Below, in pieces: positions 34,801-47,978 of a stretch of DNA of 64,000 nt (positions are counted from its first letter, which is position 1; each line of letters begins with the position of its first letter). The notes under the pieces are model-generated. The model ran no database searches, was not told where the DNA came from, and worked only from the letters and a program-made list of their open reading frames with translations. The stretch spans positions 15,181,213 to 15,245,212 of the forward strand of contig NC_133479.1 in assembly GCF_025370935.1 (NCBI RefSeq), written 5' to 3'. The position numbers and the translations under genes are program-made. The DNA is from Choristoneura fumiferana. Taxonomy: Eukaryota > Arthropoda > Insecta > Lepidoptera > Tortricidae.

Positions 34801-36251
34801 AGCATTTTAGTAATAGTGTAAGATGAGGTTATAGAGAAATATTGTCTCTGGTATATCTTGTTCAAAAAGCTATCGGTCACTGGTCGTTTTGTGGTCTTAT
34901 TCTGCATTTTATTACAATAATAAAATAATAATAAAAATACAGTAAATTATAATTTTCTAGATTTTTTTTTCATTTATAAAAATCAGTATGTGATTAATGT
35001 AGGAAGATATTTCAAAGGTCCGCACAGTAAGTACAAGATATCACTGAAAGTTATATTTCTGCCCGATAACCTAGATATCTAATGTGAATTATTTAATTAA
35101 TTTTGATGTAATTGAGATACAGTTGTGTTTTATTCTATTTTATTAATTTTGACATTTTATAAATAAGTAAATACTTAACAAAAAAAAGATGTGAATTTCT
35201 TTGAGTACATTTAATATTATAATTCATTTATATACTATATTAATGCATAGAGTATCTAATAATCTTTTCGTGTCTTAGCAATTACTGCTTAAAAATAATT
35301 GAGGAGTAGAAAAAATAGGCGTAACTTAAAAGCAAGAACTTTTCCAAACTGAATTATCTTCGGAGTCATAAAATGCACTAATGGCGGCACCACACTAAAC
35401 TTAAAAGAACCGCCTTGTTAGTAGTGTCTCAAGTTTTTCATATTCTTTGATAAACTTAGTTGGAGTGTGAAGAAAAGTTTTTATTTCTACTTTTTGTACA
35501 AGGATTAAGTAAATTTAAATAGGTATAAGCTATGTAATCATTAAGTATTTTCTAAATCATGATGATAGATTCAACACCCCAAAAAACATAAGAAATCAAA
35601 AATATCAAAACTACTTCAAAACTTTCTGAGTAAAATTACTTAAAGATAGTATAGTAAATAATGTTTTGCCCTCGTATTTTGTCGTAAAAGTTCGTATTTA
35701 TTTTGCTTTCTCAAATAGTTTATTGAAGTTTATTAAAACTAATTGAGAAAACAAGATAAATTCGAACTTATCCGACACAATACGATGGCAAAAAAATATT
35801 CACTAGATCTGTACTTATGTACATAAATCAAAACTGGATTATTTATCTTCATCTAAATAACTGTTAGTCTTAAGAGCTATAATATAGTTTTACAAGTATG
35901 TTGATATGCCGCTATTTGTCCAGCTTTTTTCGAACATACTAAATCACACTCACTCCATGGTGAACCCTAAGCTACTCACTAGAGAGCCATTGTTTCAACC
36001 CTTATCACCTATAAGGGGTGCTATTCTAACAAAGCCTTTCGAAGTATCGGATCGAAGTATATTGAGGGGAAATCGTTGGAAAATACTCGAAGTATATCAA
36101 ATATTTCATAACGAGTTTTATACAATTGCGTCCTCTCTCTGGAGCGTACTTTGGCGTCTACCTACGCATCAACCTACAGGTTTAGGCACTTTAAAGTTTC
36201 CCCCAAGGGTGCAAAATGCAAAGAAGCTTAAAAAGATGGGGAAGTTTTCAA
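31869..36251. other. Intergenic; a few repeat pieces
   Basis: 33168..33262 (reverse) and 41384..41580 share atgggatcc/ggggtaggcagag text. 34150..34265 is a gggttccgta-family piece and 34276..34400 a retroelement 3' fragment. The 110-codon frame at 33331 and the 76-codon frame at 32461 have no recognised product. 34900..35350 is very AT-rich. No gene is supported. Confidence 0.4.
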
Positions 36252-36480
36252 TATCATCATCATCAGCCTACAGCAGTCCACTGCTGAACATAGGCCACTT
36301 TCATGGCGCGCCACAACACACTGTCTTCAGGCCCTCGCATGCATCAGCCGCTACTGCCGCTAGCGACCCTCTTAAAGCACGAACGGTGGAGCAGACGAGT
36401 CCTGGAATGGAGACCACGGACGGGAAAACGTAGTGTAGGGCGTCCTGATCCACGGTGGACGGACGACTTTACGAGTTTTC
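36252..36480 (+). mobile_element. RTE-like retroelement mosaic
   Basis: An ATC-repeat piece with cagtccactgctgaacatag is followed by a plus-strand stretch encoding WSRRVLEWRPRTGKRSVGRP then RWTDDF, the C-terminal end of an RTE-type polymerase. The frame is short and the joins suggest nested or rearranged copies. Confidence 0.6.
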
Positions 36481-36582
36481 AATATACCCAGATTAAATGC
36501 AAAAGATAGATGTAAATCGCGGTACGGGTACTAATTAATTTAAAAATTTAAATTTAAATTTGCATTCGATATTTTCCTTGCA

Positions 36583-36716
36583 TACAACTGTGAAGAAATT
36601 CGATGGTGTGTGGGAAGATCCCAATCAGCACTGGGCTCGCGTGGGAACTATGGCCCAAGCCATCTGATTCTGAGAGGAGTCCAGTACCCTGGCGGTGGGA
36701 TATATGCAGGCCGAGA
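36583..36716 (+). mobile_element. SINE family B, 3' half
   Basis: gaagaaattcgatggtgtgt, cactgggctcgcgtgggaac and tggcccaagccatctgattc match the body of family B. Confidence 0.72.
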
Positions 36717-37886
36717 TCAGAGAGAGAGAGAAACATTTATTTACACATATTCGATACACATAAAAATACAATAGATGAAAAGGATAAAAAAATAACATCG
36801 AATAGTATAAAGTGGGCCCCACTCATGTTTATGACATAACACCGTCTATATAATTACATGTACATGAACCTATGTGTATATATGTAAGTAAATTAAATAT
36901 GTAAATAATATACTTAAATATTTTTGATACCCTATCAATCGCTTAGATGTTGAGAGAAAGAGATCCCTCAAAAGTACACGTTCATTTTTATACATCTTTT
37001 ACTTTCCTGTGTTTAAATACAATACACAGTTAAGTATACACAAAGGCATATCACTATGGGAGATTTAATTACTATTTAAGCTACAAGATACTTAATTGTG
37101 CCAACGGCCACAAATTATAAGTCAAATTCATCATAAAAACATGGAGAAAACACATTTTTATTTCACACTTTAAAATACGCCAACATTAACGCGCTAAACA
37201 CCGAAACCCAAAGAAATTCGTATTTACGATCAGCTCGTAAAGTAAATATCAGTGATCCGGACAGAAAGGATGTCCGAACAAAATTGCGTGCTTTTTGAGC
37301 CACTTTACAGCTTATTTACGCCGCCACTGTTATATAAAAGTCGTGCATTGACGTTCAATTTCAAAAACAAACCTCTATTATTACTACTCGGACTTCATTC
37401 CTTCTATCATTGATTATCAAGCAAAACAACATTGCTACAATGCAAGGAGGGAAAATTATTAGTAGAATTTGAATGTTTTTAATAAGCTGCGACCGCCTTA
37501 AAAGCGGAAGTTGAATAGAAAAAAGTTCTGCCATCCTTAAATTAAACTATTTAATAATTGTGTTGCCAGCAACAGATGTCTACTCGTGACCACAGTCGAA
37601 ATGTCGAGGCAGATTTAGAAATATATCGTTATCGATGTGGTACGTTTATGTCTGTGCATGCTACTCGTCGCAGTTGTGTACGTTTTACTGAAAAGTATTC
37701 CACAGTTAATGTATCTCTACCACGTCGTTTAGGGGTACCTACAAGCAAGACTATCTAAAATGTTTCGACGACGAACGAGAATTCTGAATGAGGATTCTGT
37801 GCTAACTTTGTGGTGACCAAAACCTCAAAATTTTCAAACATTTTTCAGTTTACCTTTTTTGCGTTTTTTAATAAGCGTTATCTGTC

Positions 37887-37926
<40 letters not shown>

Positions 37927-40900
37927 TGTCATTTTACGACTACAGACAGAGCATATTTTTTTTTATAGTACTTATCCCTAATAACCTTCATATTTAATTT
38001 TTGTAATGAAATAAATATATGAACGACGTTTTTATTCAACTATTTAGCGGGTCCAAATGATACAGAAAAAAAGACTACTACGTAAGTATAAACCAACAAC
38101 ATACATTTTCACGATAGATTTGAGAAAAGTATACCTCGTAAACCGAGTAGTAATCAACAAGAAACTATCATAAAGAAGGTAAACACAGTTTGTTTCCATA
38201 CGCTGCAAGCTTAAATAAAAAAAGTTTCCAATAGGATGTAAATAACCCTCCCTGACATCCTCAAGGGTTTGAAAGCAATCTAGGGGCCCTCCTACTATTT
38301 TTCTTTTGAAAGCATCACAAAGCAATTGTCGGCTGTTGTAGCCATCATCGAGAATAGGTGTACCTATTCTTCAGTATTGAGCGGCCATTCCTTTTTCTAT
38401 TCAGCGTGTAGGAAAATGGCGTGAAGTTGTTATGTGCCGCCATGTTTTTGGCGTGAAATTGAAATTTTCTGCAGGATAGTGTGGTGCTGCTATTGCACAC
38501 TTCATACTGAATAATAATTTAGATATTCTGTAAGGTTCGCGTATAAAAAATAAGTTATTGGTTTTGTTTAGTGAGTCTAATTTGGCCCGGTAAGTAGTAT
38601 TTTTAAGCGTGGTGTATTTTGCGATTATTCTGCATAAGTAAGTTTCAGTCTGTGAGCGCTTCATAAATTAAATAAGCTACATTATGGTGACAAAACTACT
38701 GCGTACTGCAGTGTAAATCCTTTTAGTTAATCATGCGCGCCCTGCATGCAGTAGATCGAGCCCGTCGGTTTGTATCACCTAAACAGTTGGTAATATAAAT
38801 CATGTGTCTTATCTCTTTCAAGTATCATCAATTAATTAAGACCCAGGCCTTATAAATACCCAGAAGCGGCAATTCATTTGCGTTAGCGAAAACGTGCAAA
38901 GATAAAGAATAAATCTGTAATTTTTCCCATCCCATGCGTCCCATAACACGTCAACGCACTCTAATAGGCGAAAAATAAAAATAAAGTTACCTGAAACCCT
39001 AAATGCTGCGAGCTAAGCGTTTTAACCCTCCGCCTGCCCCTTAATGCATGGCCGTCCATTTTTTAGAGACGCGGTCGATGTGGCCCAAACATCCGTAAAT
39101 CCCTATAATGGTGGTAACCCCTTATAGGGGAATGTGGCTTTACTTACTGCGCACTGGCACTACATAAAAATAATTCATGGCTTTTAACTGCCTTTTATTC
39201 TAGTTTTAACCCGACTGCATAAAAAGGAAGGTTATGTCTTTTATTTTAGGTTTACCCGACTGCATAAGAAGTACTTAAGTAGTTACGAGTATGTTTTACG
39301 ATCTGATTGTTTTCTACTACTGAATTTAATGATAGTGTTTCTTTTCGAAGATCATTGTTGATTGCTTGTATCCAGAAAAATATCCTTGTTTTAGTATTAA
39401 TTAACTGGTGCAAATAGGTACCTGAGTATAAAATCAGGTTTTACAATAATTCAAAAATTTGCGAACAAACTAATCACCGGCAAAAACTGTTAAAGAAAAA
39501 AATATTTAATATTAATATGAGAAGAAAAAGAGGATTTAGGTACGTGTCCGTTTTATCTTGACGAGGGTTTCTTATTTACATTTGAATCGAGAATTTTGTT
39601 TATTTTTATTTTGGTAAACGGGATATGGCATACGGTGAGATAAGATAGCCTGTGATGTACTGCATGTTTCACAATGATAATACCCACTACCCTTCATTTT
39701 GAACCGTTCTAAGATATGTTCCTGGAAAGGATAAGTTGTAAGTTGTAATTAAGGTTATTTTTATGGCTGTGAAATTTTATAGAATTGAACAATCGCAAAA
39801 TTTCGTTGCTTACAATTAGCAGAAGTTCGAAAAATGAAGGCCAGCAGTGAATGTGTTAAACAACTTTAACATTACTTATGCAAACTCAGCTCCTCATAAG
39901 CTACAAAATTTAATCTAAATAAGTTTCAAAACCTATATCAAGTTTAACAATGGCTCATACGACCCGCCCGAGCTATAAACTGAAACTCACTTGGCTCTAC
40001 TGAAGGTAAATTTAATAAGAACTTTTATCTCGGCCATAAATCCTTTCAAATGAACAATAGCTCCAATCACGATGCGAAAGCAATCTTGCTGAAATATCAA
40101 AGCAAGCGGTACGGTTTCCTTAATGGGTGCAATTTTGCAATTTCAATCAAATGTAACATTATCTGACAGGGCTTCCCTCTGCTAGCATTACGAACGTGGT
40201 AGCTGGCAGATGTTATTCATAAATTGAGATTGCAGTTATTAATGTTGGATTTAACCACGGTAAATTACGGTTTCAGTAATTGCATTTAATTAATGCCAGA
40301 GGGCTATGTTATGTTTTGTTTTCGGCGTTTTTGTCGATGTAATATGTAGTGTTTTCATATTGGTCTGTAGCTATTTTGTACTTAATATATTTGTACGACA
40401 CATAGATGTCATTTATTTCCAATATCTACTAATACTTTTTATTAGTATTTTCCCTTTGCCTGTGCTATTTTGTATGTGCGAATTATAGTGAGATTATTAT
40501 TGTTTTCATTAAAAAATGGCACATTCACCTATTAAGTTTGCCATCGCTCTCTGGTTAACATCAAGTACGGGCAGTTCGAAAAAATGAATTGATACACCTA
40601 CTTCTAACTACTAAAAACTATGGCAACTATAATGCTACCGAAACGCAACTGTGGTAATTGAAATAAGTAGTATTCCATTACATGATCAAATCCCAATAGT
40701 CATGAGCTACTTTTTGATAGAAACATCCGTATGAACACTGATAAAGATGATCATAATCTCACAGGTTAAATAGGTTGATAGTGTAAATGGCAGCTACTTG
40801 TTTTTCCTTTCCAACACATAGCTTGAGGCTCTCGCTTCCTGTAGGGGGGATGATCAACCCCTTCGCTTAGGGTATGCCACTTGAATAATTCACTCGCAAT

Positions 40901-41090
40901 TTGAGAGGTTCGAATATCTGGGGATGGGCCTGTAGTTACCGGTTAAGATTCAACTGAGCCCCAAATACTTGTTTATTTCGTGATAAATATGTAAATGTGT
41001 GCGCGGCGGACATATTGCTTGTTCTGTTTTGTTTTTCTAGATGGGGTTTATTGGTACCTAATAAATTAAACAAATTAAATGATCATAGAA
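36717..41090. other. Intergenic
   Basis: 36720..36830 is an AG-rich start plus AT-rich tail of a retroelement. 37891..37921 is a perfect AT dinucleotide run of about 15 units. 39212..39290 repeats cccgactgcataa twice and belongs with the repeat at 44411. The frames at 37558 and 38401 have no recognised product. Confidence 0.4.
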
Positions 41091-41383
41091 ATAGAAATAG
41101 AAATGAACTTTATTGTATAACTGTGTACATACTAGGGTGGTTACTTAAGGTGGTTACAAAAGATAAATAAGCCTCCAGATTGTGCATTACGTACAATATA
41201 AAAACTTATTATATAATTTATCTTAAATAACAGCTATAATTATGTTCGCGCACATAGGTATAAGTATTTAAAGATTTCAATGAGCATAAAATTCTTTTGT
41301 CATAAAAGGTTTTATTTATAAGCCTATTTTTAAGTGCAAACTTTTTACCCTCTAGTTTTTTTATTTCACACAAACACAAACAT

Positions 41384-41580
41384 CAAGCCTGTATTCCCAA
41401 ATGGGGTAGGCAGAGCACACGAAACGTTACCGCTTCGGAGCCACTTATAGCAATTTTAGGTTTTAGGATCGACAAAAACGGTACAATAATGACAGGTTGC
41501 TAGCCTGTCACCTACTCTACTAGTCGCCTCTTACGTCATCCACGGAAGAAATGGAGAGGTGTAATTCTAACCCGACATGG
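41384..41580. repeat. Interspersed repeat with ggggtaggcagagc
   Basis: tgtattcccaaatggggtag, gacaggttgctagcctgtca, tagtcgcctcttacgtcatc. A reverse fragment is at 33168. Text of this sort is a common moth repeat; gacaggttgctagcctgtc forms a small hairpin. Confidence 0.5.
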
Positions 41581-42937
41581 TTTTTTTATTTCAACCATAA
41601 AAAAAAAACATTTTATTTTAGTTTTTATATTTTCATACTTTTAGTTATGTCAAAAGTATATTAGGAAAGCTTCTATTCAAAGCTATATCAGTTGGAAGGT
41701 TGCCGGCTTGGCGCGAAATCAAATTTTCAATTGATAAAACTGGTCAAAACTTTTTTCTTTATTCGTAACATAATACGCCTGTGTTTGGTTTGACCACAAT
41801 TACGACTGATGATAAGCTAATATGTCTAAGCTAAGAGAACGCTTGCCTATAAATTCCAATTCAATCTAGATTTAAGACGGCCTAAGTAACTTGTAAGACC
41901 TTTTGTAAATTAAACAAAAACTTCTTGATCCTTACGAGCAATGTCTTTTACGAAATTCAGTCGCACTTCTTGTAAATGAAAACATTACACATTTACAAGA
42001 CAGAAGAAAAATATCTTGACTTCTTTAACTAACGCGACATAATTTAAATCCGCATTTCTTATAAGGTTTTTTTTTTCTTATATCATGCAGAAGGCGTAGG
42101 TATCTAAACTTGATGGCTTAGTACAAATAAAAGGACTTCTATTTCTGACTTAGGTACAATACATTTTTAAAACCACTACAGAGTATTTAATAATTAATTA
42201 AATAATGAAAAAGAAGAACATGCAATCTAATATAATAAATATTCCATTAAGTATGTCAACTTGTTCAAATAGCTCTATTTATAAAATTGTATTTTCTACA
42301 AAGTCCATTCATCTCAGAATATTTCCGTATTTAGCGAACGTGCCGACCATTTTGAAAGATATTGGAAAAATTTGATCATTGATTCGTTTGCCCTTGAATA
42401 TATTTCATGGAAAATCCGAAGCTTGTGTAAATAGGCCTCCTTTGATTTCTGGCTTTCATTTCACTCTATTGACTGCCTCTCCAAAATAAAGGGTAGGAAT
42501 TTTAATCTCAGATCCTGCCATTCGGAAGGAATAGGAATCCTCTTATTTCCTTTAAGACTCATGTTTCCTTGAATCGCAAAAAAAACACTTTTACTGTGTA
42601 ATTTAATTATTACAGAACATAAAGGTTTGATTGATATCAATTGGCAGAATACACGTGAGTGTGTGTGGCAGAGGTTCATGGAGAGGCGTTTTTTTTCAAA
42701 AATGCAAATTATTTTTGAATTTTTCAGCATTTCAGAGATACTGAACAAATTCTTTGCTAACTTTTTCTTATGCCCAGTTACCAGAATATATTTGATTGTA
42801 TCTACAAATTTTTTACTTAACTTGTAAACTTTGTTTGTATGTTTGTTACTGTCAGAAAAATAAACATATAACAGTGCAATCCACAAAAAATACAAAACTT
42901 GTACCTACCCAAATAACTTGATCTTCCTTCATACTCC

Positions 42938-43587
42938 TTTTTAGGGTTCCGTAGCCAAAATGGAAAAAACGGTATTATAGTTTCGCCATGTCTGTCTGTA
43001 TGTCTGTCTGTCCGTCCGCGGTTTTGCTCAGGGATTATCAATGCTATAAAGCTGTAATTTTGCAAGAATATATATGTAAACTATGCTGACAAAATGGTAC
43101 AATAAAAAATTCAAAAAAAAATTTTTTTAGAGTACGTACCTCCCATAGACGTAAAGTGGGGGTGATTTTTTTTCTCATCTAATCTTGTAGTGTGGGGTAT
43201 CGTTGGATAGGTCTTTTAAAACCAAAATACCTATCCAAAAAGGGTTGCTAAAAAGATTTTGCGATTCAGTGATGTATTTGGAAAATATTCAACTTTAAAG
43301 TGCAAATTTTCATTAAAATCTAAACCGGTGAGTGGAAAAATTAGAAAAAAATCAGGATTGTAGTAAATAATATATCAAACTTACATTGAAAACTATAACG
43401 ATAAAGTTTTCTTGAGAATTATTAGTGGTTTAAGAGTAAATAGCAGCCTAAGGTAGGTATAAAATATACCTAAACTTGGAATATTCCGTACAAAATACGA
43501 AATCCTTAGAAAATATTACTTATTTTTTCGTAATGGCTACGGAACCCTATTTCGGGCGTATCCGACACGCTCTTGGCCGGTTTTTAC
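42938..43587 (-). repeat. gggttccgta-type interspersed repeat (copy 2, longer)
   Basis: Reverse-orientation relative of 12711..13100: ttagggttccgtagccaaaa at one end and cgacacgctcttggccggtt at the other, with gttttgctcagggattatca inside. It has about 230 bp more in the middle (43110..43370) than copy 1. Confidence 0.78.
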
Positions 43588-44410
43588 CGTAATATCTTCA
43601 GTAATATTTCAATGAAACAACATTAAGCCGAAAGATACTCCCTAAATTATTTCATCTCAAACCATACACAGTACGACACAAACAACACATTTTCGATACT
43701 TCAAAACTTTTTTACATCGGCTTTATAAAATCGCCAACATCATATTCACTCAAGCGCAAAGCAACTCTTATTAGGGGCGTCGCAGATCATACGCTTTAAA
43801 CGACGGCCTAACCTCATTACTGGAGTATGTACAGTTTCACCAACAACGCCCTAGAGGCCCGAACCTTCCCTTCACGTATATTTACATACAGCAGGAAGTT
43901 AATCAAGGGACTTGTTAGCTTTTGCTTTGTGACGCGGCCTCATATTCGTGCATCAAAAATATTACGACTCGAGTTGAGATTTAATGCAGCGCTTGCATGT
44001 TTAATTTCACTTTTGATGTCGTTTTAATTTGTTTTAGAGTTGTAGTAAATAAGGTATAATATATACTAGGTACCTAAATGAAAATAGAGTCCACGTAAGT
44101 TACATTGGTAAAACGAATATACTAATAAATATAACTCTTTATAACATTCCTATTATTTTGCGATAAGACCGCCTATTGTCTACCTGAATTTTTCTATTTT
44201 TGTAATGTCTCTGTACTGCTTTTGGTGATCAATAAAGAATATTTGTATTGTATCGTATTGTATTGTACCTAATCCTTGTCTAAAAATGGTTATATCAATA
44301 CAATATACAAAGAAATAATTAAAGAAAGCAAATACATTTATGTAACGTCATAAAAACATCACAATTAATATAAAAATAGAATAAAATAAATAACATTAAA
44401 TTAAAAAAAT

Positions 44411-44716
44411 CATAAAACCCGACTGCCTTAAAAACTAAAAGGAAGAAAATAAGTCTAGTGGTCTAGAACTCTGTCAAGCAGCTCATTTAAGGTTCAACAC
44501 TCGGGACCCATTACAAAGATTTTTTAAGCTGGTTACGATATGAATGGGTCCCGAGTGTTGAACCTTAAATGAGCTGCTTGACAGAGTTCTAGACTACTAG
44601 ACTTATTTGTTACAAAACAAAATATACATACATACATACATACATACATACATACATACTTACATACATACATACATACGCTCGAAAAACATAACCCTCC
44701 TTCGGGCGGTCGGGTA
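44411..44716. mobile_element. Repeat unit with cccgactgc...gggtcgggta ends, foldback and CATA run
   Basis: Begins cataaaacccgactgcctta and ends ccttcgggcggtcgggtaaa. Inside are a foldback with about 60-bp arms (44451..44522 and 44543..44604; aagtctagtggtctagaact pairs with the right end) and a CATA/TACA microsatellite at 44634..44679. Pieces of the same text occur at 39216. Confidence 0.75.
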
Positions 44717-44948
44717 AAAAAGACAAGACATACATGACGCTAAATATCACAGTACCTACAAATACTTTTCCTTCAATTAAATGTATTCGAATAACAACTC
44801 AAAATACATAAATAACGCAAAACGTATATTGATTTCATTTTACCGATGAAAGTCAAGTGGTCCTAGTTTTTTGCTAGTAGTAGTCTTTATTAGTACTTAG
44901 TTGGCTCAATTTTTTAAATCAACTTAAATTAACTACACACTGCATGTT

Positions 44949-45124
44949 CTCCTTCTTCTTCTTTGTCGGATACTCTTGGCAGAGCAGTCGTGGTCACGTA
45001 GCACGTCGAACAATTCTACGCCAGTTCTCCCTGGCTGTCGCTTCTCTGGCGCAAGTGTTGATAGGAGTATTTGTTAGGGCTTTTATCTGGTCAGTCCAGC
45101 GCATGGGAGAACGTCCTCTTGATA
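44949..45124 (-). mobile_element. RTE-like 3' end, second copy
   Basis: Nearly identical to 3524..3700: GAA-repeat tail, then the C-terminal end of the polymerase up to ...CCAGCGCATGGGAGAACG in plus-strand text. Truncated at 45124. Confidence 0.85.
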
Positions 45125-45865
45125 TTAACCAATCTGGGATCTGCATGTTAACCAAGCAATATTTGTATACCTTATAATTCCTACATTAGCTCCGCCCATC
45201 AGCAAATTAGACATGATAGCAGAAATAAGTTTTTGCTAAAAAAATACATGCGATTTGCTGACTGTACCAACTTTTCGCTAACGTTATTTCTATTATCATC
45301 CAATTTACATTATTATGTATACCGAATTTGAAGTCAATCCGATCACTATAAGTAAAACACCTATTGGTAGTATACCTAGGTGAAAACGTAAGTACCTAAA
45401 TTACCTGCTATACTTATCAAGTAGCAAGGTGTCAGTATAAGTCGACGTTCCATATTCGAAAAACGCCAGACAATATATTATTTCGTGCTTAAATTTTTCA
45501 CCAATATCGATTTCCAAGATTTGACTTAAATTAACAAAGCTTGTAGAAATTGAATGCCTCGTCCTAACAGAGTGTTTTTATTCCTAGATGGCAACACAAT
45601 ACCTCCATTAAACTATTCTGGCTGCGTTCCGGAAAAAAAGGCATTTTTGTTCACCAGATGCCATAAAGTCCAATCAAAGCCATGCCACATAGCGTTCGCA
45701 CAAAAATGCGCGCACGTATTTTGTGCAACGTGTGTGGAAGCGGAACGACCTATTAAATGTTCATGGGGCTGAGACTGTACTGTGATGTTTGTTGTATCTA
45801 ATAATATATTTATTTCGATTTGCAATAATATTTGGTACGCTATAATATACGTCGAAACTATTCGG

Positions 45866-46538
45866 AGGGTGCGAAGTACTAGATGGCGGTAATGAAATCT
45901 ATCGCAGTGCACATAGTGGCCAAAAGAAGAAATAATCTAGGCTCTGTCATCTTTCATACTCATATGAATCTGTCATTAACAAAGCAATTTGTATAGACTT
46001 TAACTACCTAATTTTAGTAAGTAATAGATGTTTCTGTTATGATATGATTCGTGCTTGAATTATTTAGCTGTTTTGCTCTTAATTCCTCTACATCTCGGAC
46101 ATGTCCAGCAAAAATTTTCCTTATGAAACGGTTTGTGGTTGAAAATTGAGTGATACTCACAAAACTGGTCTTCAAAATGATACTCATTTTGATCTGAAAA
46201 CTATATTTAATTTATTACTAGCGATATAAGAACAATTAAATAACTTTACTTTTAATCAAGGAAACCAATGAGATAGCTTTATCTTTTCGTTTTACAGTAA
46301 AAGTACAACTAAACATGAAGGAAGTAAACAAACCCTGACATAACGAAAATAAAACACACTTTTTGAATAAATTTTACTTACCTCATTTAATTTTAATGAC
46401 AAAAAATGAATTCACAACCTTTTTGTTGTAATTTTGTATTGTAAATTAATACGTTATAGATTTGATTTTTGTCACAATGTCGAGATGAAATTTCAATTCG
46501 TCAGAGCATCAGAGCCAAAAAAGTTGCGGACGCTAGGT
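45866..46538 (-). mobile_element. Repeat copy alpha with a small intact Cys-rich exon
   Basis: The reverse complement aligns with 50506..51196 over nearly 700 bp. On the minus strand, after a ttttcag acceptor near 46194, a frame encodes QNEYHFEDQFCEYHSIFNHK and then a piece containing FCWTCPRCRGIKSKTAK before a stop (about 46065). The Cys spacing (W-x-C-x2-C) loosely recalls a FLYWCH-type end, which is only a guess. A donor-like ATGAGGTAAGT lies upstream at about 46380. Confidence 0.6.
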
Positions 46539-47821
46539 GGCGCTGATGTCGTGCACAGGGCCATATGCGGAAGAAAACGAGCTGCTTGAACACATATTTA
46601 TTGCGGGTGAGCAATGTATATTGTTTATAGTTCATATATCAGGGTTGTTAACCTTTACAATTAGAACAATTGCCAGCTACCAGAACGCTACCTTAGTTTC
46701 CTTAACAATATATGGGCATGAATAATTCCCTTTTATGTATAACAGATCTGGAGCCTTCACGCCAACCTTAGCTTGTACCGTTTGATTAATTATTAACCCA
46801 TTATGGAGAGAGTTAATTACAAATTGTGCCGACGCTTACGTTTATTGTTGCTACTTGGCAACTAGGTTTAGTTAACCTTAAGTGAACCAGAGATTGTGTT
46901 GAATTACGTCATTTCGATATTTAAGTGCTTGTTAATTGGATGAGTTATATTAAGGCTTGCTTAGGTTGCAATTAGGGATAATATAAATGTTTATACACAC
47001 ATGGAAATGTCTAATCCTGATCATATCATAACAATTACAACAACCGGAATTTATCACGCTTAACGAAATGAATAATAATTACCTAGAAGTTACGGTTACA
47101 TTGCAATGACCGTAATCGCGTCCGTAAGGGCTAAAGACTTTAAAAAAGCGACTTTAAGCACCAAATAACGATCTAAGTATAAATGTCAATAGTATACTCT
47201 TACAATTAGTTACAAACAAGAGTTTTTAAAACGGGTCATATATAGACATCCAATCCGTTTATTTCATTCCTTCCTATAAGATAAACACAACTACAAAAAC
47301 CCGATGAAAACATCTTAAAGTCCGGTTACAACCCTCAGTTCCTGGTATCTTTCCGATCTCAACGAAAAGGACGTAACTGCCTTCATTTTTCCTGTGCAGA
47401 TAAGCTGCTTTGTATTAAGGAGGCATAACCATGACAATGTCCTGCAAGCGCTATTTACTTTACGAGACGGCCGTTAAGACCCCTCCTTCGAGGTTCACGG
47501 TCCGTAACACTATAGTGAATTGCAGCCGCATACCAAACTAACGATACCGAATACGTGAGAGTAACAGCTATCCCGATAGAACAATAATGGTAAATAAATA
47601 TACACAGCATGACGAGATTAATATAAAACTGGAATATTTAAGCCACTGTTTAATAAATTTAATTGATTTGATTTGATTTTTAATTAAGAATGACAAAATG
47701 TTTCAGCACATTTAGAAGATGTTGGTTGAAAGCATTATGACAGGACAGGATAGTTTTAATCCAGGAAAATTGTGTAGTATCGCGCTGCACTAGCGCGCAA
47801 TGAACGTATTCTCCGCAGACT
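46539..47821. other. Unassigned intergenic
   Basis: No gene or clear repeat is seen. Confidence 0.35.
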
Positions 47822-47978
47822 AAATTGTGGGCAACTCCAAGTCTTGAATAAAAAAATCTGGTAAAAACCTTTGATGGGATCATCATCCCATCAAACGTTT
47901 CAAATTGTGGGCAACATCTAGTCTTGAATAAAAAAATCTGGTAAAAACCTTTGATGGGATCATCATCCCATCAAAAGT
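47822..47978. repeat. Two 80-bp direct repeats, each holding a 26-bp palindrome
   Basis: Units start at 47822 and 47902 with aaattgtgggcaac; each contains tttgatgggatcatcatccc completing a perfect palindrome. The units differ at only a few positions. Confidence 0.9.

Noticed and set aside
35906..36433. 175-codon protein gene
   Set aside because: The downstream part overlaps the RTE fragment in another frame and the upstream part has no recognised domain.
42461..42895. 144-codon minus-strand gene
   Set aside because: Lys/Ile/Phe-rich composition expected from AT-rich DNA; no motif seen.
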